Shown here in pieces: positions 43,973 to 57,753 of a stretch of DNA of 64,000 nt. How positions within the stretch are numbered: the first letter of the stretch is position 1; every line of letters begins with the position of its first letter. The notes under the pieces were generated by a model. That model made no database searches, had not been told where the DNA came from, and saw only the letters and a program-made list of their open reading frames with translations. Origin of the DNA: Tubulanus polymorphus (lineage: Eukaryota > Nemertea > Palaeonemertea > Tubulaniformes > Tubulanidae); contig NC_134030.1 of NCBI RefSeq assembly GCF_964204645.1, positions 10,166,278 through 10,230,277 of the forward strand, given 5' to 3'. The translations under genes were made by a program, and so were the position numbers.

Positions 43973-45040
43973 ATGAAATTGAGGTATATATTTGAATTGC
44001 ACATTATTGAAGTATATCGACAATAGCTGTATACGCGGGACAATTTAACGTTGAGTGGTCTGACTGATACAGTTTTCGATTTTTTCCATAAGTGGTTTGT
44101 GCGGAGCGCTCGGGCACAAAACGGTATGTTATAGACGTTTGCTGTCCTAGTGCCGTGTGTGATACACATATATAATTCATCCTAATTGGGGGAAATTTAA
44201 TGGTATCAACTGAAATGAAGTGTCACAATTTCAAGTGTTGCGTCTCACGGCTAACTAGTCGTAAACGAAATTAAAAGAAAAATCATGTGTCTCGCGATAT
44301 ACATGTATATAATTAGACAACATAAGGGCAATACCCGTGTATATGCGAGAACCGAGGGGTTTTCTCTTAGATTTAGTTTGGAGTTTGAGTAAATACGTTG
44401 TTAAAATTTTTTAAGCGTAAAACGTACACGGAGAATACAGCTTTGTGTCGTGGGGTGCAATGCAATACTGACTACTAGTTGTATTGTACGAAAAAAAGAA
44501 GTGTTTCGTGTACAAGCCTGATGTGTGCGCGCTATTGAAATCACCTCAATCGACGACATAAAAATAAGGTGAACAGCTTTAAAATCGCGGTGGCACTAGG
44601 CTTTTGCATTTATTTCATTATTACGTGTTATGTTATGTATTTATTTATATACCGAGCGAGTTGTGTGCAAATATTATTTCGTCCGAAAAACATTCAGCGA
44701 CGTGTACTCCGCGATTAATTAAGGCTGTTTTTATGTCAATTGTTCTTTCGTATCTGTTATCCGCGTAGAACTATACTGAAATTACATGTTTCGACGACAT
44801 TTGGGCTAAAGGGGTTCTATTGTTTGTTCTATTCCGCTTCCGTCTTCTAAAAATGAAGTCAGAAGTAACAAGAAGTAGCGGCTTTCAATTTTCGGTCAAT
44901 TTATGCACTTCTTTGTGCGTTTAATTTGTGTGAACTGAAGCCCTGAACCCGCGGAAACAAAAACGTTTATCTTCCCAAATCAGTTAAACCAGGGAGGTGC
45001 CCCCTGCTTAAACTTCATCATCGAATATGGATAAACACCA
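43973..45040. other. Non-coding stretch
   Basis: Nothing recognised. Confidence 0.45.
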
Positions 45041-45165
45041 GGACCCGCGGTTCCACAGTTTCGAGGGAAGATTTGACTCGGAATTAACCCATTAGAGATG
45101 AACTAATTTCAACTCTAAACTCTAAGTTAGTTAACTCTAACTCACAACACTGTGGAACTGGGTCC
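45041..45165. mobile_element. MITE with GGACCCGCGGTTCCACAGT ends
   Basis: GGACCCGCGGTTCCACAGT at the left matches ACTGTGGAACTGGGTCC at the right. Mirrored TTAGAGAT/AACTCTAA strings lie inside. About 125 bp. Confidence 0.8.
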
Positions 45166-45204
45166 AATGTGACAATGCAGTCATTGTTTTCGTATTGTTA
45201 ACCC

Positions 45205-45470
45205 AATCAGGGGCGGAAATAAGTGGCTGCTCACTTGCCTTCGTTCGCACTGAGGTTGCCTTCGCCAATACAGAGCTAGATAAAACCCGCAAATGTTACA
45301 CTCATCCTGTCAGAATTTGCTTGTTTTAGCAACTGTTTCTTACCGAGGGTAAGAAGGTACCGAAAGTTTTTTAAGAAACATCTGAATACCAAGGTGAAGA
45401 GGGCTTTTATATTGCCTTCTGGACCCAAGCCTTCCAATTTTGCTAGATCCGCCCGGCCAATAAAAGATAA
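45205..45470. repeat. Interspersed repeat related to 32990-33260
   Basis: Shares GTTGCCTTCGCCAATA-like, GATAAAACCCGCAAAT-like and TTTGCTAGATCCGCCC blocks with the earlier segment. Begins AATCAGGGGCGGAAAT, so it may be a CAGGGGCGG-ended DNA element. Confidence 0.45.
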
Positions 45471-46589
45471 CTTATACGCTTAACAAGCCATGGTTGCCTT
45501 AAAAAGTACCATCAAATTCCTCTAATATTTACTACTGCTCGGAAACTTGCCACGCGTAAGAATTTGATTGAACGAAATGTATTATGGGCGAAAACTTTCT
45601 ATTTGCAAAATTTCACCACGGACTCTAAAACGACCATGATTTTACTAATTAATTGTCACCGAGCTTTAACCTCGACGGTCTTTTGTCCAAGCCAGCCGTC
45701 GATCCGCCAGGAATTCGCCGGGACTTAATATCGAGCGACGAAATTACGAAAGTTTTCCCACGGATATTTTGCACATATGAAAAATGATCTACGCTTCAGA
45801 AGTGAAAGGCGTCTCGTTGTTGTTACGGGTTACACGCCTCACTTCCCCGTGGTTGTAGCAAGGAAGTCCTATATTCTGAAATTCTAACGCCCGCATACCC
45901 CCATTTTCTATGCGTTGTCGTCGATCATATCGGAAATATCCATCAAACTTTAATAGTATGAAGTATTTCTCTAGTGTATTTGAAAAATGTAATATAGATT
46001 GACTTATTTACGTGTATGTATAAACAGATACGTATTATGTATGATTTGACGAATTGTGTGTACCGGTACATTGAATGTATATCTTGTTAAATTGTAAATA
46101 GATATTATTTGTTTCATTTTCCACACTATTGGTGATTACGATGAATAAATAACGAAATTCCACAAGTAAGATTTTAGCTTTTAGAAAACAATATAACGGG
46201 TTTTCGCTGTTTTCGTCGGACGGGCGACAGACTCGCGAGACTTCTCCGCCCAATGGACGAGTTGATCAGCAGGTCATATGATATCGTATGATGACTATAC
46301 GTACTATGAGACTTGCGGCCTCCAGAATCTACATTAAACCTTAATTCCTGACATCATCTTTCGCAAGGCTCTTCACTTCAGCCTATCATAGGCTGGAGTG
46401 AAGCTGGGCTTTGAAAGCGCTTTTGTAAAGCAATACTACGGCTTTTTTGACAGGTCGGTTGTCGCCTCGATCTGCAGCCGTTCGGGGCGATCCATGCGAA
46501 GAGTTCAAATTTGAAACCTTCTTTAGCCGACACGCGGGGAGAATACGGAAACAGGAAAGGGAAACTTGTTTCCCTGTGTCGAGTGCGTT
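45471..46589. other. Non-coding stretch with one hairpin
   Basis: No supported gene. CTTCACTTCAGCCTATCATAGGCTGGAGTGAAG at 46371-46403 forms a near-perfect 15-bp stem. Confidence 0.45.
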
Positions 46590-46740
46590 TAGGCCCAATG
46601 CACACGGCGCAAGGAAACGTGGAAACACTCAAACATGGAATCAAGTATGTTTGATCTCGTTTCTCGTATCTTGTAAACGCACAAAACACAGGGAAACGCT
46701 CGAAAACATGTTTCTGTTTCACTGCGTCGTGTGGGCTTTA
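46590..46740. mobile_element. MITE with GGCCCAATGCACACGGCGC ends
   Basis: TAGGCCCAATGCACACGGCGC at the left faces GCGTCGTGTGGGCTTTA at the right; GGAAAC/GTTTC strings are mirrored inside. A 60-bp version with the same ends is at 50040-50099. Confidence 0.7.
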
Positions 46741-48800
46741 CGTATTAGAGCAACAATCTCGGTTTCGGGAAACAATGTTTACGAGATCAAACATGTTTGA
46801 TTTCGTGTTTGTGTGTTTTCCTGCGTCGTTGCGCTAGATGGGATGAGGAGAGCAATCCCGGCTGTTGTTGCGCGCTCTGTATTCATACAGAAAGCAGCCT
46901 CACCGCCGCAACGTACGTTCGTGTATCATGCAAAATTATACGGCTTACATAATTGATGCATTTCAGGGTCTCGGATCGATGATGGCGGATATCGAAAATA
47001 CGTGAAAATCATCGACGTGTTCATTTACAAGCCGCTGTTAAAATGCATTTCGAAATTCGAAAAAAATGGTCCAACGATGTATACGCGCATATGTATATAT
47101 AGGCTTCGGGTTCTGAATTGTATTCTGTTTGAATACACAAATTCGTTTCCTAAATGAGACACAATTAAATCTCACAGTGTTAATCGTACGGATGTATACG
47201 GTGTTGGTCGATGAATTAAAAAGTTTCCAGTTTCAAGGCGCCATTTTGTGGCGGTCCCTCGAGGTCAACATTGTTGCGATAATTTTCACTCTTTTTCAAA
47301 CAGAAGTTTTGATTGAATCCCATTTAGTTCTGCAGTCCCTTGCTTGATAAAATCAATTCATACACCATTTTAAGCAGTGACGATGTGAAGCCAAGGACCG
47401 CATATCTTAACCGCGCGTCAAAAAAAAATCGCGATTTTAATTAATTTTGAAATATCTAAGTATTTCTTAGAATATATTTCCCATTATTTCAGAGATTAAA
47501 GAGTCTTATTTGTGGTTTGTATTGGTTGCAAAATTGTTTGAATGAACCGGAACCGAGCTTTCTGATTATGTACTTCGATTTAAACCAAATTCGACCGCCG
47601 ATCACACTGACTATAACTGTACTTCGATTTCCGATTTCAAAATTAAACCCCCGTTTCGCTCCCGGCAGGTTTGGTGGGTTTGTAAGGGACACCAAATCAG
47701 AACGAATCAAACGAAATCTACCAATCAAATAAAAACCAGGGTCAATAACTATTTTAAGATAAAATATGTTACGTAATACAAACTAATGTTCATAGAAGAT
47801 CTATTTCTAAACGAAGTAGAAAGATAATCGTGTTCATTTAATTGAAAATATCTTCGAAATTTTAACGATAGATATCTTTACAATTTACCTTCTTTGTTTA
47901 TAGGACCGTGGCTCTTTTATTCATTACACAATATACTTGCGCACATGTTGGATTTTCATGAGAACTAGTTTTTCTTTCTCTATACATCGCAGCGGGGAGC
48001 CGCTTGCGACAGCGGGCGATTTTCGACGGGCGAAATGACTAGAATTGCGTATTGCGCACTTTACATATATATACAACGATCAAATTTGTTGGAATTAAAG
48101 AGATTGATAGATTCGGTTAGATATACGATGCTTTGATAAACTGTAATTATTTCTGTCGAGAATATCCTGGATGTAGTTGACAGTTTGTTGACGAGGGGTG
48201 AAAAACGCTGGCTTTCATGGAAACCAGACGCGACAAACATATCCGCATATTGCTAATCTGTCGTCAAAAAGACTGGAATGTATAATCTGGATTTCGACTT
48301 AGACTAAAGTCGTGTATGACGTACTGAAGAACGTTCCCCGTGAAGAAATTGTGTCTAAAAAAGGGCTTTAGCTTAGTAGATAATTAAGTTTCCAAAATTG
48401 TCATGATGGGTGTACTTTCATTTTAGTCTGGCATCAATTAAAAAACCTACAATCATTAGTAGGCCATAGGGTCCAGTTTTAGAAAAAAAAAAGTTTAATT
48501 AGGTTAAGTTCGAACAGTTAAGTTCGAAATGCCGCCGGCAATGAAAACCTGAAGTGGCCAGTAGCAGTTAAATCAACATTTTAGTATACTTTCGTGTGAA
48601 CCTGTATCCAGGGGTGATTATTCAAATTTTCATCACAGGCATATTAGGCAATGTCTAACGCTCGCACGAATATTTCCTCATACAGTTGAATTTGAAGCCG
48701 GAATTACTGCGATTCCTTCCATTTTAGATCTCGTTTGCGTTGATCAACTACTTGTTACAGGCGGCAATACGAAAGAAAAATCGAGTCAAAATTCAATTTT
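46741..48800. other. Non-coding stretch; repeat copy at 47612-47705
   Basis: No supported gene. 47612-47705 is the second copy of the repeat at 5270-5385 (CTTCGATTTCCGATTTC through GTGGGTTTGTAAGGGACACC). Confidence 0.5.
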
Positions 48801-48807
48801 TTTTCAG

Positions 48808-48813
48808 TTTATT
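48808..48813 (-). terminator. Polyadenylation signal of SLC34 copy 1
   Basis: AATAAA on the minus strand about 92 bp past the stop of the first phosphate cotransporter gene. Confidence 0.6.
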
Positions 48814-48904
48814 TCGTTAACGTTAACACTGCATAAAATACAATGAGATTAATTGTGACAAAAGTATCTTTTCACAAACAATATTCTACTCCAGAGAATA
48901 TAAA

Positions 48905-51900
48905 TTAGAATTGTGTAAAGGTGCCGTTTGCGTCGCTATCCGGCACAGACATGGTATTTATACTATCATGGAGACCACGGTTCATAACGCCTTCCGATGG
49001 CGAACGCATGTTGTAGGCATGTTCTTCATCCTTGCAGCTACAAGAACGGCACTTGAAGACCCTAACAATGTTCCCGAAAAATCTATCTATTGGGGCCAAT
49101 GAACGAAGGCACTCCGGCAGAAATTTCCAGTTTTTTAGCGTTACCGGTAAACAGCTCGGTCGTTTGGCTTGAATCAATTTGATAATCAATATCGCAATTA
49201 CTAACGCGAGTATCGGGACGCCAACCCCTACAAGTGCCTGCCAGCCGATCAGGGAGAGTCCGAAAATTGCACCCGGTAATAGGAAAAACATAAATATTAA
49301 GTAAACAATCGGAAACCATCTGTAGTTACAAGTGCGCATGCCCAGGAACTTAGCCATGTTAATCGGTAATTTCCGCATAAACGGTATCGGGTAGAAAATT
49401 ATGATGCCTGTGATGTTGAAGAATAAATGGCAAAAGGCCACTTGCATAGCATTAGGAAGCTGGTCGCCATCTGAGGCCAATGATGCAAGCAGTCCAGTAG
49501 CGGTTGTACCGATATTTGCTCCCAGCGTCAAAGGATACATACGATCCAATGAGAGTACCCCGACGCCGACTAGTGGGGTCAAGGCCGATGTAAATATGCT
49601 ACTGCTCTGCACGAGTACCGTTAATCCAGCGCCAAGCAAAATCGCCAAATAACCAGTTAAAAACGAGCATTTTCCCGGGAAATCAGCGTTCACGAATTTC
49701 TTCAATGCTATGGCGATCCGGCCTTTGAGCAGAGCGTTTAGAGTCTTCACAATCAACACCAAACAAAGGCACAACAGGAATAACGAAATAACTAACAAAA
49801 TTGCTCCGATAATATTGTCATCCCAGATTCCAGCAACATTCATAAACATGTATTTACCTGCAATAAAGAAATATGATGAATTAAACTCTTTCGAGAAATG
49901 ATCCGGTAGAGATAGTTCAAAAATGATCTATATGAAGATCCGACGTCAATTTCAATTCCTAGTTAGTTCCAAACGAGTAAAGACACAAAAAATACGATAT
50001 ACGTCCAAATTTCAGATGGTCTCTCAAATTACGTAATCTAAAGCCCAATGCACACGACACAGAGGAAAAGGGAAATGCGAAATGTGCCGTGGGCTTAAGC
50101 TTGATCGACTGGGTCAACATATAGAATTGAGAACTAAGCTAGTTCGAAACTACATCTCCAACCCAGGACATCATTTCCCATAAACACTTACACCGAGCGA
50201 GTCCTACTTTCATGCGTTTAGTGACTGTTTCCGTGAAGTTCGTAGTAACGTTCAGACCGTTTATTTCGGTAACATTGAACCGTTCCTCTTCCACCGTATA
50301 CTGCGTGACGTTGTATTTGCACCAAGTTTTCATAAGACTTTTCTTTTCGGCTTCTTCGTCGCCTTTGGCGATCTTTTCGATGATCTTTTTGTCGATCTAA
50401 TTGAAAATATCAAACTACATAATGCGGAATTACGAGTGGTCTAAGTAACGCGATGGACTGAATATGTTCATATTTTACGGGGTATATTTCGTCCTTCATA
50501 TCGATATTTAGATTCTTAGAATCGCTTGCATTTTTGCGTAGAGGACGAAAAAATAGCACAACGTGGCGCACAGTGGAGCAGGAAAACATCTATCTTTTGT
50601 TTTTGTGCTCGAAAATGTATGTATAATTTGGAGCAATAAAGAACAATCTGATCTAAGAGGAAACTCTGAATCCCCAAATCGTTTAGTGTCTTGTCGGAAC
50701 CACATTATCACTTTTCATTTCAAAAGGTTCGAAACTTAATTTGTGATTCTACTATATACCATTAGGAGGTGGGAGCGTCGTTAGGAATTATTTCGTATTT
50801 TGTCGGGTTTGCTGCTTCACGAGACGGTTGTAAGACATTACTTACGCCGTTGTAACAACAATTGCTGTTGCTCTAGCGATGCTGCATCTAAACATCTGTA
50901 TCTCATTTAACGGTTCAGTACATATGCAGAATGGTGGTACTGTCGAAGGTCAACAATATATAATATCAAAGGTGGGGCTGATAATAGGATGTTATTTAAA
51001 ATTTTACGTTTCAAGTTGCCTGTCAATTGGTCTATCAAATTTACCACTTTATTGTTTACATAAATAAAAAACAAATCAGAATGAACGAATAAGGTCAATT
51101 AGAAGAGAATGAAATTGAAATAGGCGTATATAGGCCCTGTCACATGTAGTTAGTGAATCCATCGTAGCGGTGACTATATTCATCAAATACTGAATAATGC
51201 GGATGCAAAGTGCGCTGCGTCGAATTTGGCTCGCGCGTGGGTGATTCGATTCAGCCAAATTTTCGAGTAAATAAATACGCCACAACAAACGTCTGTTTAG
51301 GTAAAAAAAATCGTCATGGCTTTTCGCTAAAAAAAACTATGTTTTTACTTTTATCTAACTCTGAAAAATGGCCCCCCGAGTCAACCATCTTCAATTTACC
51401 TGTATTACAATACTTGTAAACGGTTTAGTGATCGTTTTCAGGAGATCTTTTTTACCGGAAGTGTACGTTCTCAGATCCATCGAGTCGATGATAGCTTTCG
51501 TCAAGTAATACACGTAACCTGGTATAGATTAAAAAAGACGAATGTTAATCTGCAGATTTTGCATGGCACGAGGACGCTCAGATGTCGAGGGTGAAATGTT
51601 GGGTCAGGCTTCTAGATGACTAATCCAGGTAACAACTACGTCAATTTTGCGCGACGAGCCTAAGATGAAATAACCATGTAGCACTCGCGCCATTGGTATA
51701 TTACTTGGAGACATATAAGTCATTAATTTCCCACAGAAGCCGAATAGTTGAAACACACATTGAGACGTTGAAATTAATCTCAAAATTCGAATTATCATCA
51801 AGGAATTGTCAATATCGTTTTTTGTTAACGGTTTGTACTGGAAAATAGAAAATTCGGATTTTTGAAAATAAATTTTTCAACGTTTCGATATTTCGATTTT

Positions 51901-53234
51901 GGCTTCTTGATTGTAAACATAGAATTAATTTTACAAGATACGATATCATACCCATATACACAAAACGGAACGCAAAGACTTTAAAGCACATGATAATGAG
52001 ACTGCATCGATGTACTACGTAGCCACTTTTTATGCATCATATTTGCATAATAGTACATATATAATAGATCAAATGTTTTGGATACTTGCAAGGTTGAATT
52101 TATTCCACGTTATTCGCAATATACCATATACTATTCATATACATTTACCCTAGCTGAATGGATTTGGCAAATATTGAGGAGTTGGATTTTAGATATACAT
52201 ATACCAGCGTTGTACGGCATGTTACCTGAAGCGGCCTCCAGAGGCAATAGGATAATGACGCTCAACCAGTTGAACATGTCATGGACGGTAGCGCCGGCGA
52301 ACGCGCGACGAAATTCATCTTTATTAGAAATATGTCCAATTGAAACGATTGTATTAGTGACACTGGTTCCAATGTTGGCGCCCATGATGATTGGGATCGC
52401 TGTACGGACGTACAGAACTGAAATGATTTTTGAAGAATGTTAATGTAAACACGAACGTTGAAGCAATATTACCTTACATCGTAAAAGCGATAGAAATTGG
52501 TTTATAGAGTTGATACATCTTTCAAATGAAAATTGACGAAGAAACTTTTATAATAGGAATTAATTTTGAACAGGTGGTAAAATAAAGGTATAAATGCACG
52601 CACTTTTACTGGCGACCATTGTAACGACTATAGAAGTTGATGTCGACGATGACTGCACTAGTACTGTAGCCAGTACTCCAATCATTAAACCCGCTACAGG
52701 ATTCGCTAATAGTTCGTTATCCGCGAATGCTCGCCCAGCCGCTTTGCCTGAAAAATTTCGAATACATGTTATTGGTACAAGAGATCGACCACGTAACTGA
52801 TTCTTCGCTTATAATCATAGAAATTGGTATTTCGTTGACGGCACTTAACATCATTCTATTATTACATACCTCCCAGTATTTTGAACGCCGAACTCATAAA
52901 ATCCAATGCGCAGATGAACAGATAAAGTAGAACGACCAGGAAGACGAGCCTCAGAATATACTCCACAAATACTCGATGAAATTTACCACCACATCTCAAT
53001 TCTACAAAATGGAGATACAATACAGGTGTGCGTAACTTAGGAAACGAGTTAGACTAAATTAAGAAAATAAATTCTACCACTCCATGGTGTCGACGTGTCC
53101 TCCAGTTCTGGTAACGCCCACAGATCAACATGTGTTTCTTTCAAATCGTTGTCCGATGCATTTCCTTCTTCGCGACGTTTTTCCTGCTCACTGACATCTT
53201 GTTCTTTTCCATTCAGGACGTCTTCCGCAATCAT
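48905..53234 (-). CDS. Type II sodium-dependent phosphate cotransporter, copy 1
   Basis: Seven coding exons, all GT-AG with continuous phase: 53234-53078, 53001-52870, 52747-52604, 52417-52226, 51518-51400, 50396-50192 and 49857-48905, giving 633 residues. It matches SLC34 (NaPi-II): [11 protein letters not shown] near the N-terminus, first repeat [39 protein letters not shown], then the extracellular loop with four N-glycosylation sequons between two Cys, second repeat [16 protein letters not shown], and FLPECLRSL before the C-tail. The two QSSS motifs bind Na+ and phosphate in the inverted repeats. AGATVHD is the pattern of electrogenic (3 Na+) members. The C-terminus TQF is a possible PDZ ligand. 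A 5' UTR acceptor (TTACATTAG) precedes the start. It imports inorganic phosphate at an apical epithelial membrane. Confidence 0.95.
50040..50099. mobile_element. Short copy of the GCCCAATGCACACG MITE (intron 6 of SLC34 copy 1)
   Basis: TAAAGCCCAATGCACACGAC at the left and GCCGTGGGCTTAA at the right; only 60 bp remain. Confidence 0.5.
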
Positions 53235-53739
53235 ACTCGCCAAGCTAATGTAAGACACGAATTCAATTCATTGAACATGAACATTTCTTTCTTGTCACTG
53301 GAAGTAAGTCTCGGCTCTGGTTCGATATGTGAAATGATTCCTGAAATAGGTTTTTAACCGATGTTTTCGCTTTGAGAAAAAAATAAAGTTGGCCACCGGT
53401 GCTCGTCCAGATAAGTACATAAGCTCAGTTCGATCAATATGCATTATTCCACAATCGCGTAAAGGACATGTTTTATGCAAAACACAGTGAAGTAGGGCTC
53501 AGAAGCATATTGGAATTCTTCCAATAATCATTACGTCGATTTGATGTCAAACTTACGTATTAGAATATATGCAGACATTCATGTTTAATGCAGAAGTTTT
53601 GTATAGCCAATAGGGTCAATACGACCGTTTGTTTCCTTCTAATGTTGTTCGTAATATAATATAACCTGTATTTCAATTTAGTGGCTCACTTAGTACTTTT
53701 ATCTGATTCTTGGATAAATATTCAGTTAATTTCATTCCA

Positions 53740-53850
53740 GTACGCCTGATGATGGTAACTGATATTTCGCCGAAACATTACTTGAAATATATATCCTTTT
53801 ACTCTAGACTTTTCATTTTTGGCTGAATCAATTTGGGATTTCCCTCGTTA
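53740..53850 (+). repeat. Single copy of the hammerhead-like element, intact boxes
   Basis: Plus strand 53746-53775 reads CTGATGA, TGG...GCC segment, GAAA, CATTAC, then TTGAAATATATA and TTTTTGGCTGAATCA with GGGATTTCCC. This matches the arms at 19490-19690 in order. Helix II here can form only a few base pairs. Confidence 0.4.
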
Positions 53851-54119
53851 CCAAAACGACAGGCGTATGAAGGTCAAGGAATTAAAAGTCATCAATTGAT
53901 ATTTCATTAAAACGTGCCGATAATGAAATATGAAAACTACTCGCAGATTTCCTAGAACTATCATGAAACCCAATTATCTTTAATCTTAGGAATTGAGCTC
54001 ATGGCAAACAATGTGTTCACCGAATCATATACTTCATCTTGAGGATATAAACAGTAGTGTTACGCATATAGCACAGGCTGTATAACCACTGGCCAAGTGG
54101 ACTAGTTCTGTTGGTCTAC

Positions 54120-55700
54120 TAGCTAGCACGCTTGCTTTCTGACTATGGTGTAAAGAACAACAAAAAGAACGCCTGTCTAGGGTTTGTGGATTTTTCCAAA
54201 GCTTTTGATTCAATAAACCATGATATTCTCAAAAAATTACTAGAAGCTGGTATTACTGGTAAGGTATATAATATTATAAAGTCTATGTACGCCAACAACG
54301 AATCGTGTGTAAAAAATAACGGGTTTATATCCAGTTTCTTTAAATGTACCATCGGGGTCAGACAAGGCGAATGCATCTCCCCTGTATTATTTAATTTATA
54401 TATCAACGACATGGAGCAATATTTCATTGATAATGGTCACACAGAGATCGATTTGCAACTTTTTAAACTCTATATCCTCTTATACGCAGATGACACTGTT
54501 ATTCTAGCAGAATCCCCTGAAGCTCTACAGCGATGTATGGACATTTTATTTGAATATTGTACAAAGATGAGATTCAATGTAATACTGAAAAGACCAAAGT
54601 TATGAAAATAGGACTAAGAAGAAATACCAGAAATGCTCTAGCTTGTAACTATAACGGCATCGCACTAGATGAAGTCTCGGTTTTCAAGTATCTGGGTCTT
54701 ATGATATCAAATATGGTAAACACACAGCAGCCACTTGCTGATCAATGATCGCGAGCCTTCTTCTCGCTGAAAAAGTACCTGCTGAATGCTGACTTCTCTA
54801 TCTCCTAAGGTTAAACTAGATATTTGATTCTCTAGTCAAGTCTGTATTAGTTTATAGTAGTCCAATATGGGCTTTTGATAACCTTAACGCTATTGAGTCT
54901 ATACATTTAAAATTTTGCAAATATTTGCTTCGTGTCCGCAGTAGTACTCCTAATGTTATGGTTTACGGAGAACTTGGTCGTTTCCCGCTGTATATTCATG
55001 CTCAAATTTCTGCTACCAAATTCTGGCTGAAAATACTGAAAGCCCCACACTCGACGCTGCTCCACAAAAGCTACCAATTACTCCTGAACCAGATTAATAA
55101 CAACCCTCTCACATCTAACTTGGCATCCAAAATGCGTGATTTATTTAATAATTTAGGTCTTGGATTTCACAGGATGCAGGAAATGCCACCTTTCTTATAA
55201 AACTTGTCGAACAAAGACTCAAAGACCAATTTATCCAAAACTGGGCTCACTCTATTGAAACCAGCCCCAAATGTTATACCTATAAGCATTTAAAGTCATC
55301 CTTTACCTACGAGAAATACCTTGATATTAATGACACTAGTTTAGTAACTGCTTTCAGTAAATTCCGCTGTGGAAGCCACGACCTTATGATGTGGTAGATG
55401 GACCTAAGTGGTAGATGGACCAGGCCACGGATCCCACGCGAAAACCGTTTGTGTAGCTGTAACTCGAATCAAATCGAAGACGAATACCACGTTTTACTAT
55501 GCTGTATTCACTATAACACCCCAAGAAGCAATTTCCTTCCCCAATACTATTGGAATAATCCGAGCATTCATAAATTCATAGATTTGATGAACACAACATC
55601 CAACAATCTCTTAAAGCGTATTGGAAAATTTCTCCGACAGATATTTAAGGGACGTGAATTGCTTCTTGGGGCTACTTAAATGTAAAAGATATGTATGTAC
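54120..55700 (+). pseudogene. Decayed 5'-truncated LINE reverse transcriptase, second family
   Basis: Starts inside the reverse transcriptase: FVDFSKAFDSINHDIL, IGVRQGECISPVLFNLYIND and LLYADDTVILAES (catalytic YADD intact) in the frame to 54605. A frameshift near 54570 moves to the next frame (EKTKVMKIG, FKYLGLMISN). Further stops and shifts follow: VYGELGRFPLYIHAQ from about 54958, another frame from about 55190, and a Cys/His-rich tail (NRLCSCNSNQIEDEYHVLLC) from 55398 to 55679. At least three disruptions. It is a different family from the element at 37069. It lies between the two phosphate transporter genes, upstream of copy 1. Confidence 0.9.
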
Positions 55701-57753
55701 ATTTTGAGATGTAAAATCAATGAAAGGTTGTCATACAAGTATTATAATTACTTTGAAGAAATAAATAAATTCTAAGTTTCTACGTACCTCAACCTGTTAA
55801 AATCTTATGTACTCAGAATATGCTTACCTCATTCTTTGGTTCACCTGATGCAGCTACTATATGCAAGTAGCGAAGGCTTGTACGTCAAATAAAATAGTTC
55901 CACTTTGAAGTTTTACTAGTCTCGTTGTATTTATTCTACAACCGGTTAACCCGGCTCCTCTACGAATCTCCTTTCCCGTACAACTTGCGTACTAAGTCTG
56001 AATACCAGACGACCTTAGAGACTTGTATGAAGTTTCGTTGACAAATGTATCTGTATCAAAGCTAAACGTCATTGATAATTGTTGTACATATTTCACCTAC
56101 ATCTCACATTTCCTTTATATTTATTTTGTGTCTTTGCGTAATTACTCTTAGTCGTTTGAGACAGTTTGTTCTTTTGAATGATTACTCCAATGTTTGTCGA
56201 TCCGTGTCATAATTATTGCTTGTCTCGTTATCACGTAACTACTCGTTGCCTTTGCTTTATGTCGATTTTCATGTCCCAGTTTTTCCCAGTCTGTGTGTAA
56301 AGTTAAGTAACTACAGTTTTGTTGTTCCAAGCTGCTAATTGAGTCGTTACTCTTTCGATTTGTTCTGTATTTCCAATCGGTGATGATCATCGTAACGTGT
56401 GCTTTCGAGTTAGAGCCATAAAACGCACATTCGCCGCTTCTGCTAAACACTTAGCTAAACCCTCTCTCGTGTTTCTTAATTCCCGATACAAAATATATAA
56501 CCACAACTAAGTGTTTGCATAAGGCCGATACATACAAGGTTATTCTACGTTTTAAACGTAGGTGCGTCTGTAGATGAAAGTCGTTTTTGAACTTCCGAAT
56601 AAATCAATAGCGCGCAACCCGGCCGCTCATTTCTCGGCCAGTTGTTTGGAAAATATTCCAATGAAATGCGGGCATTAGATTCGTCATTATAATGATACTT
56701 CCATTTGTCATTACGATAGTACTTGTACAGAATAACACTCGGTTATCTCACGGTCTCCGCGGCAGTGCTACAATAGTCTTCGCGTTCGGAATTCGAAATA
56801 TTTCGGCATTTTATGAAGACGAAAAAAAATATCGCCCATATCGTATGGCGGACGATTCGGGCCGTAACGTAAAAACAATTCATGATATATAAATAACAGC
56901 GCGATTAGGCCAAAACAAAAAACTGGTGGTGGTGGCGCTACCTGGTATATGATTTGCAGCATAACTATAGAAAATGCAACACTCACTGTAAAAAAATTGA
57001 TTCCAACACTAATTGCTCAAAAATTCATCTTGATTAAAACTCTATATTCTTCATCGATATTTTCGATAACATAATATTTTATGCATGTTGCTTGCTAAAA
57101 GTCACAGAATGATATCATTTTTAATGCACTTAGCTTGGTGAATAGGGCGAGGTGAATATTGTGAAAAACACCACGGAAAATTTGAAATTTTTGAAAACTA
57201 TTAAAGTTTTTCAACATAAGAATATTGAGGTATTTTATTGAATTTTGTTGTGAAATCAAATTTTGGGGGATTTCTATCAGGGGGGATTTTAACCTGTTAC
57301 CATCCTCGGCATATTGTAGGAAAATCAAATATTGTCTGTTGCGGATCAATTTATATTTGCTTGATCAAATAGATGATACATGTTACACATTTCACGTTAG
57401 TAAACGTAAAAAAGCACTTATTTTCATTACAGTTACTATAATTCCCCTCCCGGTCAAATAGCCGCCTAACCAGGTAACTATTTGCTTCTGGGTGGTCTAT
57501 CGCACAGTAAGCATAATTAATGCAAATTAGTAGACAGACGGCTCACATCTCTGCGTTCCAAACTTGCAATGGCTAATTTTCACCCTGGTTTTGAATAATA
57601 GATACTAGGATTCAAAGAGATAAATATTGCTCCAATAAAATGCGCGTATGAACCGATGAGACTAATTTCAAATAAATCTTTAAAAATGAAATGGAAAAAT
57701 ATTAATCTGATTACGTTGAAATCGCAAACTTTCGCATGTATCTATTATGACTT
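55701..57753. other. Non-coding stretch between the SLC34 copies
   Basis: No supported gene; AT-rich with chance frames only. AGATGTAAAATC...AAATAAATAAATT near 55710-55772 may be the tail of the preceding LINE. Confidence 0.45.

Noticed and set aside
46378-46800. Overlapping frames of 80-117 codons on both strands
   Set aside because: They coincide with an inverted-repeat MITE (46590-46740) and a hairpin; no domain seen.
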